From the NCBI RefSeq assembly GCF_901000735.1, contig NC_081544.1, positions 17,489,980 to 17,553,979 of the forward strand: a stretch of 64,000 nucleotides of DNA. The letters run 5' to 3'. The notes beneath the pieces are model-generated. The model saw only the letters and a list, made by a program, of their open reading frames with translations. It had not been told where the DNA came from and did not search any database. This stretch comes from Corylus avellana. Lineage: Eukaryota; Streptophyta; Magnoliopsida; Fagales; Betulaceae. How positions within the stretch are numbered: position 1 is the first letter of the stretch; every line of letters starts with the position of its first letter. Below, piece by piece: positions 36,325-48,703 of this stretch. The translations under genes and the position numbers were made by a program.

Positions 36325-37227
36325 TTTTTGGAAGAAAAAACAAATCTATATATTTTGCTTCAGCCGAGCTGGGTGAGCCAAGTTTCGAGTACTCGGCTTC
36401 CATAGTAGGTGAGCTCGAGCTCACAGAAGAAATTTTCCTTCGTGAGCTGAGCCGAGCTCAAATTTTAGTACTCAGCTCTCGTGAAAATTTTAAATTAGCC
36501 GAGCTTGGGTAGGCACAACTTGCCCAAGCTCGGCTCGTTTATAGGTATGGACTAAATTAAAATCACATGAAAACTTAATGATTGAGGGTAGAGAAAGAGA
36601 CTAAAATTTGGAACACACACTTAATATTTAATTGAGATTAAGGAAGTATTTCATTCAGATGTTTAAAAAAAAATTCAATAGATATTTTTTTGAGAAAGAG
36701 ATGAAACAAATCAAATCAAGAACAAGGAGACAAAATTGCATAGCTGCAAGAGCTCAAACAGAATTTTGAGAGTGAAAATTATGCAACCTATGTGAAAAAA
36801 TGACAACGATCTATATATGCAGTACTAAAATTCACAGACAAATTATTTTTGACTAGTGCAAAAGAGATAAAAGAGAGGAATTAATTACCAAGCAATCAGT
36901 CTGAAACATACAAAGAGTGTCAACGAAATTGTATCCCTAAAAATAAAAGCATCTAAATGGCATACCTCTGATGCTGACAAAAATTGAAGAACCAGATTTT
37001 AGTAAGCAGAAGATAATAGATAGAGCTCTATGTTGAAGAATACAAACCACACATCTATTATAAAACAGAAACTACAACATATTCGGGCCCCAAACATCAG
37101 CCTGGAGCATATATATCTCGGTTATTGACAAACATATACCAATGATAGTAAGCAAATGTAAAATCAAAGCCACATCTAACTGTTTCCGTGATCACTATAG
37201 CATTTTTGAAATGTGATGCTAAACTTC
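36325..37227. other. Non-coding 3' flank of RDR1 copy C
   Basis: Contains the AAGCTCGGCTCG-rich stretch (36360-36545), then unique AT-rich DNA (36560-36810) that differs from the copy D flank, then DNA shared with copy D to the RDR1 stop. Confidence 0.6.
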
Positions 37228-40200
37228 TCAATCCAAATTCAATCCATGGCTGAAATGATGCTCCAGAGCTGATATACATGAAGCCTTCCTCTTGATCTGG
37301 ATCAGCTTGTCCCCGATGCACCATGGAAAACTAAGGAAATGAGCTCTGCGCATTCCCTCATTGTAGCGACCCCAATACCTATAATGATAGGTAACATAAT
37401 ACCAGGCTGAGGCTTTTGCATTTACAACATCAGTGTCAGAATCTGTGTCACTAAAACCGTTGTTGAACCAGGTCCTAGCTTCCTTTCTTAAGGCCTTCAC
37501 CGCATAATTAATTGCTTCCATATCCTTCCTCTTATTGAAAAATTTTGACATTTTTAAGATGTTGCCATTGAGTATTTCAGCTTCTGTTTCGATCCCATAA
37601 TAGTCCATTAAATTTCCCAACTTGGAATCATATTTATTTTTGTAATCGAAAGCATCACTGATGTAGACCTCAAAGCCATCTACTTCCATGTCGGAATCAT
37701 AACATTGCTCTGCTACTTCTCGGGTGAAGGGATTTATAGGGCTAGTGCACGATGCAATGTCAATCACTTCTCGAAAAAGCTTTCCGATCACAGATTGTGA
37801 TTTATAGGTGCGTTTATCAGGCTTTTCCATGAAATCTGGATATGTTTTGGGGCGCAGATTATATGGTACTTCGACTACCACACCACTTTTTGGGAAGTCA
37901 ACAGCAATTGAGTGTAGCTTTGCAAGCTTAATGCATTTACCACTCATTGCCCTACGACGCTCCTTATCTGCAAAGACTTTGTGGGCATTATCAATGATTC
38001 CTAAATTGTCATTGACCATGTACTTGGGGAAATACTCTTGAACTTCCTGTAGCACAGAAGTAACATTCTTTAGTATGTATGGTATAGAAGGAATTTGATG
38101 CAAACAGGATAGATACCTATGAAAGAGAAATGATAATCTTAGATAAAAAAAGAGGCTATTAATTAGAAATTTGATGGGAGCAAAAGCACGTTTCAAGGGT
38201 CCAACACATTAAAAAGTTTCTTATGAATGCCTTACATATTAGGACTCATGATATTGATGCTTGAGAAATCAAAATTGCGATTGAGTACCTCTATTGTAAC
38301 ATCATGATCGACTGGCACAGTTGGTGCTGGGCTGTAATCCATTGGTTCAATTTGCTTAGAAGGAATAAGATCAGGGTCCCAACAGACAAAGTATGTATCT
38401 CCATCCAAATCACTCCCGGAACATTCATTTGGGTGAGGCCTGACAATGCAATTATTACACTAAATTAGTCAACAGTGTCTACCTAGAGAATGTTGTATAC
38501 AACATTCTGGTGTGTTACAAAAATAAGACAAAGAAAGCAACTTTCCACTATGTGTATGTTTGCAAGGGGATCATGCATACATAAATGCTAAATTTTATGT
38601 CGCTCTAGGATTATGTGTAAGCACAATTTGTCTGTGTATGTTTGAGTCTTTGAGGGTGTGTGTGCACATATCAATAGGATTTTAGAAGTATCTATTATGG
38701 GATATCAGTCTTACCTCGGTCCCTTTTGCGGAAAAACAACACAATCAACCATGTGCTGCAAAGCTGGAACATTAACAGCCCTTAGAACACGCACATCTCC
38801 TGGATAGAGACAAGGGTTTTTAGCAACAACTACCTTGCCCTCAAAAATAAAATTATTTGGGTCTGAACTGCTGGGACTGAACTTGAGCGAGGAATTGCTA
38901 CCGAGCTGCTTACTAAAACGAGAAATCTGCGCAAATATTTGACCATACTCCAATATCCCGGTTTCATCAAGACATCCCATCATAGATCTTCCATTTGGAA
39001 CATATATCCTTGATTTGTCCCGCAAGTCCATCAATGTAGATGCACGTAATACTTGTAGCATCATAAAAAGAAATGGTTCTTCATTTGGCTTGTAACCAGC
39101 AGCTAGCATTTCCTTTAGAATGGTTGGTATCTCTCCTGGGAACATAAACTCCAGTGCCTCCCGCGCGATCAACGAATCTGTTAATATAGCATTCAGTTGA
39201 TCTATTGTCTCCCTTTGCTTCTTTATGAAAACTTTATCCTTAACCCCGAGGTAAGATAAAAGAGTGATAATTTGGTGATTAAGAAAACAAGGTTGATACT
39301 TGCTCCATGTCAAAACATCCAGGGTTGTATTCTGTGAATTGTACTTGCACATGCTCTTTCTCAGTGACAGCTTAATCGATGATGTTGGATCGACAGCAAC
39401 AACACCTTTAAACCCACCGTATCGAATCTGAAATGCAGATGGAACAGAATTTCTGCAGCCACATTTTGAAGCCACTTCGCGAGCCAATTCTGCAGATATC
39501 TTCCCTATACCATCCGAGAAGAAACAATATGTGATTCCAGATCTTTTTGCTTCTACATCAGGAATCATCTCAATTTCGTGCCTACCAACGTGCAGAGTTT
39601 TCCTGGAGGAGCTAAACGATTGACCAAGTCTGGCAGCATATTTTGCAACAATCCTTATTTCACGAAAATCACCCATCCACTCTCTGATGCCTGCTGCAGT
39701 AAGACCAGTTCTTGAAGCAAACATCCAAAGAGAATTTTCGCGTAATTGACTGTTTGAAAATGCAAGAAACTCAAACTTCTTATCACCAATAACAATGCCG
39801 TTTCTTAGAGTGGACAGTATCCTCTCATAAATGCTAGTGCGCTTGTCGTCCTCATTCGCAGAAGATGCTCGAGGAGATAAAACTGTCGCGTGCAGTTTAT
39901 CCAAGTCCTCATCGACAAAAGAAACGCGAAGAAAATTATCAATATCTTCAGGATAATTGCGCAAGATGCGATTGGAGAGACTCACCTCTGGACCACGGAA
40001 ATATACTTTAGATGGAGTTATTTGAACCCTGTGTACATATACCAACCCGTCATCTAAAGATATTGCAGGAGGTGTTGGAAGTCGCCCATCCGTGGCATAT
40101 CTCTTATACTGCTCAGAAAGCCACCTTACAGGCTCATAGCAGCAGTCTTTTAGATGATACAGTTTGTCCAAGGCACTTTCTATATACTCGAGTTTTATTC

Positions 40201-41821
40201 TCGTAGGATCGACCAACCGACAAAAATTGATATCAATTGCTGGCCCAGGAAGACACCCATTCTGAACTAAGGAGTTGATCTTGAACAAGATTTTATATGG
40301 CAAGTTGAAGCTTGGGGGTGGATTCACAATGGGGACAAGACCTGAATTGCAGGAGAAATTAGATCCTTCCTGCAGAACAAATTGGCCTTCATTCTCTTCA
40401 TAAAGCAGAAATTTTGGAAGCTGACCCTCAAGTGGAAGCTCCAAACATAGAGCAGAAGATTGGCCAATGCCACACAATGGAGTGAAATCAACTTCCCGAA
40501 ACCACTGGTAACCTCCACGAGCACAAGAGACATCTTTCTTATGAATCTTGGGAGCACCAAGCAACTGGAAATAGAAAAAGATTTTGTTCAAGTATCTAAT
40601 GAAATTGGTAAACCAACAAGCTATAGAAATGAATATCAATTAAGGTAATATTGGGGATTACAATGACATTAAATTGCCCATTAATTTCTGCAGAGAAGCT
40701 TACCCATCTTGTAACAAAAAAAAAAAAAAAAAAAGCGAAAAATCTGCAGAGAAGCTTACCTGTTCAGGGGCTTCCTCTCTGATATTTTCCGTTGTGGGAC
40801 TGATGTGTGAAAATAATGACTTATTATTATTATTATTATTATTATTATTTCGCTTTCCATGATTTAAAAGGGTGAGGGTTAAAAAAAAAAAAAAAAAAAA
40901 AAAGCTCAGGGTACTTTTGTTTTTTTGTATTTTTTAAATCAGGCTTAGGCTCATAGCAGCAGTCTTAAATTTGATACTTTTGTATTTTTTTACTCAAAAT
41001 ATCTTTAAATTTATTAAAAAAATAATCATTAAAAACACTTAAAAGGGTGACCTTTTTCATATTAGCCTCTTAATTTTTTTTTTTTTTTCAAATGAGTATA
41101 TTTATATATTCTTAAATTTTATTTATTAACAACTTTAAGAGTATTTTGAGGAGAAAGATGTAAATTACCTATTTTGACAAGCAATGGTAGTATACAGGGG
41201 TTCGATGTAATTTTTTATTTTTATTTTTTATGATTTTTTATCTTTTTAGGTTTTAAGGCATAATTATAAAATGAGTGATAATTTGAAAAGTTAAAAGGTA
41301 TATTTTTCTAAAATTAAAAATTCTAGGTAGGGAGTTGGTCAATTTCTGGACTCATACTCTATGGGGTTGCATGGAAACACTACTGACATATGTAATTTTT
41401 TTAACGGTTTCAATTTAATTAATTTTTTGTTTTTTAATGTGAAAAAAGAGAGAATGGTATTAAACATGAACGGTTAAGAAAACTAGAGCCAAATCATCAT
41501 TTGACTCACAAACACAGAGGAGAGGATGTTACCAGAGACAACCATATATATATAGAAAATTAGAAATTAGAAAGTAAGCAACAAATTAACCTGAAGGAGA
41601 AGAAAAATTGTAGATTGGCCACGTGGTCGATGTAGCTTAATCTGCCAAATGCTGTCATAGGAGATTTCAAGCTTGTATGCTTCAGAGAGATGAGAAAGAA
41701 AGAAGAACCACTTTCTCTTTTCCAAATCAAACCCAACAGAAACATCTTCTTCCTGTTTCCAGAGCACAGAAAATGTTTCTTTCGAAATCTGATATCCAAA
41801 GTGTAACGCTTTGATATCCAT
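37228..41821 (-). CDS. RDR1: RNA-dependent RNA polymerase 1 type (copy C), four exons, N-terminally short
   Basis: Exons 41591-41821, 38715-40564, 38289-38439 and 37228-38046 join with GT/AG borders into one open frame of 3051 bases, about 1016 residues. Exon 3 holds the active-site loop DLDGD (38397-38411) within ECSGSDLDGDTYFVCWDPD, the metal-binding motif of eukaryotic silencing polymerases; exon 2 gives VRVLRAVNVPALQHMVDCVVF just before it. These enzymes copy RNA into double strands for Dicer, in defence against viruses. Domain order, exon borders and the HPNECSGSDLDGD block fit RDR1 rather than RDR2 or RDR6. The usual length is about 1110-1120; the RRM-like start is absent. The chosen ATG (41821) is in ACCATGG; an ATG at 41887 would add 22 residues without giving an RRM. 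TATA is at 41912-41923. Function is likely but unproven. Confidence 0.92.
38397..38411 (-). other. Catalytic DLDGD motif of RDR1 copy C
   Basis: Codons GAT TTG GAT GGA GAT on the minus strand in exon 3. The three Asp residues bind the catalytic metal. This is the only copy in the window where the motif can be seen; A and D are cut by gaps on either side of it. Confidence 0.9.
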
Positions 41822-42877
41822 GGTATGTATGTAAGAACAACCTTGTCTTTGGAAGAAAAAAATGATTGTAAGCTGAAAGGAAAGCACTGCTGCTAAGTAA
41901 GAAGCAAGTGCTCATATATATAGTCTATAGACAAGAGCATGCTGCAGCTTCCTTATACTTAGGAAATAAGTTGAGGGAATCACAACGTTGTTACTTGTCA
42001 TTCCTGTTTCCTAAATCTGAATTTCTTTTACTATATTCCTTCAAGTCCCGGTCTCTCATGTCGTTGACGAGCAAAGGTCACAGAGTTCTGATGATGTGGA
42101 CCAATCATAATATAACGTCATACAGCTCCCCCACACTGACAAGAAACTAAACAGAAAGAGAGGGATCCTACCATGTTGGGGATATATTCCTCCTTGCTTG
42201 GCAGGCAAGGTTTAAAGTAAAAGAGTGATGAAATTGAGATGACCACTTCTTGACCAAAGCAACGATCGACAAAGAAAAAGTGTTGACTAAAAAACTTGGT
42301 CACCAAGGGGATGAACAGAATGTTTGGATTGTGATTGCCCAAGGCCACTTCACTTTACCAATCACATGGGCCACGGCTTTTCAATCTGAAGCTCTCGTGG
42401 AAAGTGCCCTTTACCAATTGGAGTACTGGAAAACTTATTCAAAACTTAAGCAATGCCCGTATGAATTGTACAGCATCAACAACCATTCTATTTATCTCAT
42501 TTAATATTTCTTTATGTGCATAGAAGATACTAGAAAAACACATGCATTAATTCGCTTTCTTCTCTTTGTGTGGAAATAATATAAGTCTATATAATATATG
42601 GAGGTTAAAGCCAAATTTAAGATATGTTCGTTGAAGACTTTAAGTGTTTTGAATGCCATTTTTGTTTTTGGTTGTTTTCTTATGTGACATAAAGTGAAAG
42701 CAATTTTTATATTTTGAAGAGTGTTTTTCAATTTTGGGTTTTTGTTAATGTCTTTAGTCTAAAAAAAATAAATAAAACCGAGAAAACAAATTAAAGTCGT
42801 CAATAAATATGAGCTAGGGTCATGTTTACTCCAGCGTGCAGGTGTACTTAGATTAGGGAAATTTTAGGTGTTCTCTT
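41822..42877 (-). promoter_or_regulatory. 5' flank and promoter region of RDR1 copy C
   Basis: Nearly identical to 4799-5855 in reverse. It lies between RDR1 and a CACTA end whose TGACGTG-rich array begins about 1.1 kb upstream of the ATG. An uninterrupted target (GGAAATAATATAAG, about 42571-42585) shows where the Harbinger element entered copy B. Confidence 0.6.
41912..41923 (-). promoter_or_regulatory. TATA box of RDR1 copy C
   Basis: CTATATATATGA on the minus strand, about 95 bases before the ATG at 41821; conserved in copies A and B. Confidence 0.5.
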
Positions 42878-43979
42878 CACTTCAAAAAACAGGGGGTTTT
42901 TTGACATGGCGAACAGTAACACACTTTTTGCCACGTCAATAACTATTGACGTGCCATTATGACACGTCAAAAATTATTGACGTGCCATAATGGCATGTCA
43001 ATAATTATTGACGTGCGGAAACGCCACGTCAATAAATTATTGACGTGCTATTTTGACACGTCAATAATTATTGACGTGGCAGTTTGCCACGTTAAAAATT
43101 TTTGATGTATTACAATGACACGTTAAAAATTTTTGATGTGTTATTTTTGACACGTCAAAAATTATTGACATGCCATTATTTCACACGTCAATAACGGAAT
43201 TTCAATTATAATTAATTATAATTAATTCAATCATATTAATTATAATATATGTGTTTGAAAAAAAAAAATTAGGTAATAAAATTTAATTGGTATATATATA
43301 CACGTATAATTATACTTGATTCAAAATTTTATCTTGATTTCTTGAAGAAAAAAAAATATATAGTGCATTTTAGCTAGAAATCATTCTAGTAATATTAATA
43401 TAGCCATATTAATTTTTAAAAAATAAATTACAAAATACATTTATTTTATACAACCCGCAAACCCCACATGAACCCAACACGAAATATGTGTTTGTTGTTA
43501 TTTCCAAGCGCCAAAACAAAAAAGAATCAAGAAACCCATCATGGTATGATATATACTACCATTAATACACTATATGCCAGAATATTAAAGAAACGAAAAG
43601 ACAAAGAAACAACAAGCAGGAAGCAAGCAATTATAAGGAAGGGAGTACCAGTTTCTTGTCGTGAAGGTAGAGAGGGGATGATCTTGAAGAAGTGCGAGGG
43701 TGTCGTAACTGCCATCGAACTTGACCTCCGGTTGTGCACCACTCTAGTCCGGCGAGTCCTTGACTTATCTCGATTGTTCATTGATCCCACGATGGAAATG
43801 CCTGGAAGCATAGCTCTGATTCTCGGTGAGTTGAATATTGAGCCATCACAAAAAAAAAAAAAAAAAAAAAGGATTTTATTATTAACAATCTAGAATATTA
43901 TTTATTTGTTCTCTAATTAGTCTTAAGTATATTGTATTTATAAAAAAATATAAAAGAAAAAAAATGATATATATATATA
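42878..43979 (+). mobile_element. CACTA transposon end, copy C
   Basis: Starts CACTTCAAAAAACAGGGGG at 42878, one base off the CACTACAAAAA terminus seen in copies A and B. TTGACGTG/CACGTCAA arrays fill 42930-43195. The interior segment 43468-43893 has an open frame of 141 codons containing AIELDLRLCTTLVRR, also recognisable in copies A and B but frameshifted there; not identified. It runs into the viral element at the TA run (43966-43980). Confidence 0.72.
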
Positions 43980-43981
43980 AG

Positions 43982-46308
43982 TCAGTTTTTCTGATCTAAA
44001 CCGTACTAACAGAATGGAAAGGCCCCCTTTATTAATCAATGAAAGAAGAAATTCTTTTGCTGGCTCAACCACCTCAAAAGGTCTCAGATGAAGAGACCAA
44101 GATGTTGACAAATTTCTTGCTCACCCTGATTTAAAATTAAAAGGTGTCTCTGATGATTCTCAAGTTTCTTCTGCTTTTTACACTGCCAAGCAAACTCCTT
44201 CTCCTACTCAAGTTGATGATGATGGAGGATCTTTGTCTCCATCCACTTCAGATTTTAATGCACCTCTTCCTCATCCTCATCAATTAAATGTCCTTCATGC
44301 TCCTGTTAAAGATTTCTTTTCCCAAATTGATTGGCCTGCTTTACAAAAAGATTTTTCTTCAAAAGAAAACCAAGCACTACGACATTCTTATCGCTCTAAT
44401 TTTTCTGAAAAAGAAAGATCCATTATCAAAATTCGTTGGACTGAAAAAATGATTGAAGCACAAAAACATATCCTGTTTTTTGATTTTCTTCAAAACCATT
44501 ACCCCAGCAATAATGTTTGAAATGTTGTTAAAAAATCTTTTGTTAAAGAAGATAAAACCACTATTAAAGCTTCTCACCCACCTCTTGAAAATTTGTTAAT
44601 CAAGACTTATGGAACTGATACAACTATTAAAGCTTCCCCTTTTAAAACTCCTGATGCTGCCACTACTCATAATGAAACCAGAAAAATCATTGAACAAAAC
44701 AATTTTATAAACCAATCTCTTCATGTTATTGGCCAACAGTTAGATTGGATTGAAGACAAAATTGATTCTCCCACTTCCTCTAGTTGTAAAACTGAAAAAC
44801 CAATCATTTCTCTTCCTGAAGAAAGGAAAAATCTTGGATTGAAAACCACTAACCAAAAAAATGTTGACAGAATTGACAAAATGTTGAAAGATCTGAAAAC
44901 TAGTCAAGCTTCTAGCTCTGGAAAAGCCTGTGTTGTTCAAAAAATCAATGAAACATCTGATTCAGACGATTCTGAATATTCTGAATATTCTTCTTATTTC
45001 AACATTAAAATAATTGAAGAAAATTTTGGTCCAGATCAAAAACTCCAAAGAATTTTTTATAAAACCAAACCCATTAATCTCACAAAAAACTGGTATTCAA
45101 AGCCCACTCCTCCTGATTTACAGTTTGAAGAAAGATTTTTTTCAATCCCAGTTTTCTGCTTCTGCTGATAAACTTTATGAATGAAATATTGATGGTTTGT
45201 CTGAACAAGAAATATTGAATAAAATGAATCAAATGTCTATGGTTGCTAATGCTTATGTTACTAATCACAATTTAAGCCAATCAGAAATTGTTGATTTGCT
45301 TTCTACGGGTTTCTCTGGAACTCTTTGGAATTGGTGGGATAAACACCTCACTGAAGAATCTTGAGAAAACATTAGAAAAGATGTCAAGAAAGATGAAGAT
45401 GGCTTACCTCTATTTGATGAGCAACATGGCATTGGTGAACCCAATAGTGTTAACACATGGATTTACACCATCATTAAGCATTTTATTGGAACACCTTCTA
45501 ACATCACTTCTCGCATTTCTGATTTCCTGAATAATCTTCGTTGTCCTACTATGTCTGATTATAGATGGTATCAAAATATTTTTCTTTCTCGAGTTATGGT
45601 TAGATCTGATAGTCAGAAACCTGATTGGAAAGAAAAATTTATTGATGGATTACCTTCATTATTTGCTCACAAAGTTAAAGATGAACTCATTAACTCTAAC
45701 ACTGGATTAATTGAATATGAAAACTTAACCTATGGTGATTTGTTTTCTACTGTTAAAAAACTTGGCATAAAAATGTGCATGATCAAAAAATGATAAGACA
45801 ATAGTTGAAGAACAAAAAGAAAGCTAAATATGAAATGGGTAATTTTTGCGAACAATTTGGGTTACCTCCTATGGCTCCCTCTCAGAAAAATAGAAAGAAA
45901 CCTGGTAAAGTTTTCAAGAAAAGACCTGCTCCATATTACAATAGTTACAAGAAAAGAAAATTTCATAAACCAATTAAAAAATTTCCAGCAGCTAACAAAT
46001 CCAAAAAGAATAACTCAAAATTTGATAAATATTTTTCTAAAGGAAAATGCTTTAATCCTGGGAAATCAGGACATTTTGCTGATAAGTGCCCTAAACCACC
46101 AAAAAAATTGAAGAAAGAAATTAATGCATTGAAAATTGGTGACAATGAAAAAGAAAATCTTTTTAGAATCCTACAATCAGTAAGTTCTTCTGATTCATCT
46201 GATTGTGAATTTTTGACAACTTCAAGTGACTCTGATTACCATTCTGCCAGTGAATTTTTGATAACGATTTCAAAATTGGTTGTAATGATTCTTGCTGCAA
46301 AAATGTGA
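43982..46308 (+). pseudogene. Linker and capsid-like region (viral copy C)
   Basis: Counterpart of 1431-3750. Stops at about 44518, 45169, 45182, 45362 and 45792 and a T-run frameshift near 45135-45142 break it. The zinc knuckle has lost its second Cys: CFNPGKSGHFADKC where copy A has CFNCKK. A Lys-rich tract precedes the knuckle and a Ser/Asp-rich one follows. Non-functional. Confidence 0.75.
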
Positions 46309-47243
46309 AAACTTGCAATGTTATCTCAAAAACTGAAGAACAAGAAAATTTGCTAATCACTTTAATTTCAAAAATTGAAAATCCTGAATTAAAAGAAGAC
46401 TACCTTAAAAAACTCAACAATACCATGATTAAAAATGCTAATAAACCTAACAACACAAAAATCTCTCTTGATGAAACTTTGGAACAATTTTCTAAACAAA
46501 AATCCAAAGAAATTACTATCTCAGATTTGCAGCATGAGATTAGTAATATCAAGAAAGAAATTGCAGATTTGAAAAATGACCTCTTTACTGTTAAAACTGA
46601 TAATAATGATTTAAAACAACAACTATTAATACTGAAAATCCAAAATTGTTTTCAAGATCACAATTCTGATAATGAAAATGATAAGCAATCTGAGCATTCT
46701 GATGAAGCAGAATCCAGCAATAAAGTGATTTTCAATGAAGTCAACAATGAAGTCAAGATTATCAGTCTTATTAACAAAATTGCTCCACCTAAATGGTATT
46801 CTAAAGTTCATATTGTCAATGGTCCTAATTATGCATTCGATACCATTGCTTTGATTGATTCTGGTGCTGATTTGAATTGTATTCAAGAAGGAATAGTTCC
46901 CAGCAAATATTTTGAAAAATCCACTGAAAGACTGAACTCTGCCAGTGGAAGCCGTTTGCAAATCAAATACGAATTAAATAGTATACATGTTTGCCAGGGT
47001 GATGTCTGTTTTGATACTGCTGCTGTTCTTGTGAAAAATATGACTGAAAAGGTTATTCTTGGCCTTCCTTTTATTTGCATGCTTTATCCTTTTTTTGTTG
47101 ATGAAACTGGTGTTTCAACTATTAAAATGGGTGTTGAAGTAAAATTTTATTTTGCTAACAAATTTGAAATTGATATTAGCCATTTTAACATTATCACTGC
47201 CAAAACTAAACATTTAAACTTCTTGAAACAAGAAGTTAAATAG
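46309..47243 (+). pseudogene. Coiled coil and aspartic protease region (viral copy C)
   Basis: Open for about 310 codons. Coiled coil at about residues 55-110 (ISDLQHEISNIKKEIADLK), then a retropepsin domain with DSGAD at 46857-46871 (ALIDSGADLNCIQEG) and a flap-like ILGLPF stretch. This piece is uninterrupted, unlike copy A, where the catalytic Asp is Asn. It ends at a TAG (47241-47243), so it is separated from RT. It is one part of a broken polyprotein and no start is claimed. Confidence 0.75.
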
Positions 47244-47250
47244 AAAAAGA

Positions 47251-48703
47251 TTGCTGAACAACTTTCTAATAAATTATTGCAATCCAAAATTGTCTCTTTT
47301 AATACTCGTAACATTGATCTTGTCTGTTCTGATCTTCCTGCTGCTTTTTGGCATAGGAAGAAACACACTGTTTCTTTACCTTACATTAAAACTTTTTCTG
47401 AAAATAAAATTCCCACTAAAGCCAGACCCATTCAAATGAATGCTGAAACCTTAGATTTTTGCCAAAAGGAGATTGTTGATTTACTTGCCAAAGGAATCAT
47501 TCGTAAGAGTAAATCTCCTTGGTCTTGTATTGCCTTTTATGTTATGAAAAAATGCTGAAGTCAAAAGGAGAACTCCTAGGCTTGTAATCAATTACAAACC
47601 ACTCAATGATGTACTAGAATGGATCAGGTACCCCATTCCAAATAGAAATGATTTAGTTAGTCGCATCAGTGAGGCTATAGTTTTCTCTAAGTTCGATATG
47701 AAGTCAGGATTTTGGCAAATCCAAATTGATGATAAAGATAGGTATAAGATTGCTTTTACCACCCCGTTTGGACATTATGAGTGAATGGTTATGCCTTTTG
47801 GTCTAAAAAATGCTCCCAGTGAATTCCAAAATATCATGAATGATATTTTCAATCCTTTCAGTCACTTTACTATTGTTTACATTGATGATGTTTTGATTTA
47901 TTCTAAATCTATTGATGAACACTGGAAAGATTTGAATTTGTTTCTAGAAATAGTCAAACACAATGGACTTGTTGTTTCTGCTAAAAAAAATCAAGCTTTT
48001 CCAAACCAAAATTAGATTCCTTGGTTTTGATATTTCTGAAGGTCGGATAAATCCCATTGATAGAGCCATTCAATTTGCCGATAAATTTCCTGATGTTATC
48101 ATTGATAAAAATCAGCTCCAAAGGTTTCTAGGTTCTTTAAATTATATTGCAGATTTCTACAAAGATCTGAGAAAACACTACAAACCTTTGTTCAACCGTT
48201 TGCCAAGCAATCCTCCCCCTTGGAGTGACACTCATACTTCCCTTGTTAGAGAAATTAAAACCTATGTCAAAGCTTTATCCTGTCTAGGAATTCCTTCAGA
48301 CAATGCTTTCAAAATCGTTGAAATTGATGCTTCTGAAATTAGCTTCAAAAGTATTCTAAAACAAATTGTTTCTCCAGGATCTCCCGAACAAATTGTTCGA
48401 TTCCATTATGGATCTTGGAATAAGACTCAAGTTAATTATAGCACTATTAAGAAAGAAATTCTTTCTGTAGTTTCATGTATTACTAAATTTCAATCTGATC
48501 TACTAAATCAAAAGTTTCTATTACGGATTGATTGTAAATCTGCTAAATACATTTTGCAAAAGGATGTTGAAAATATTGCATCAAAACAAATTTTCGCCAG
48601 ATGGCAAGCCATTCTAAGTGTTTTTGATTTTGACATTGAATACATTAAAGGTTCCAATAATTCTATTCCAGATTTTCTCACTCGAGAATTTTTGCAGTGC
48701 TAG
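47251..48703 (+). pseudogene. Reverse transcriptase and RNase H (viral copy C)
   Basis: RT motifs in order: FDMKSGFWQIQ (47693 area), FTTPFGHYE, MPFGLKNAP, and the catalytic YIDDVLIYS (YIDD codons at 47878-47889). RNase H follows from about 48320 with EIDASE, and the C-terminal end SIPDFLTREF. A stop near 47556, TGG to TGA at about 47782-47784, and a frameshift at about 47985-48015 in an A run disable it. The RNase H reading frame (47963-48703) is intact. The enzyme would copy pregenomic RNA to DNA. Confidence 0.88.
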
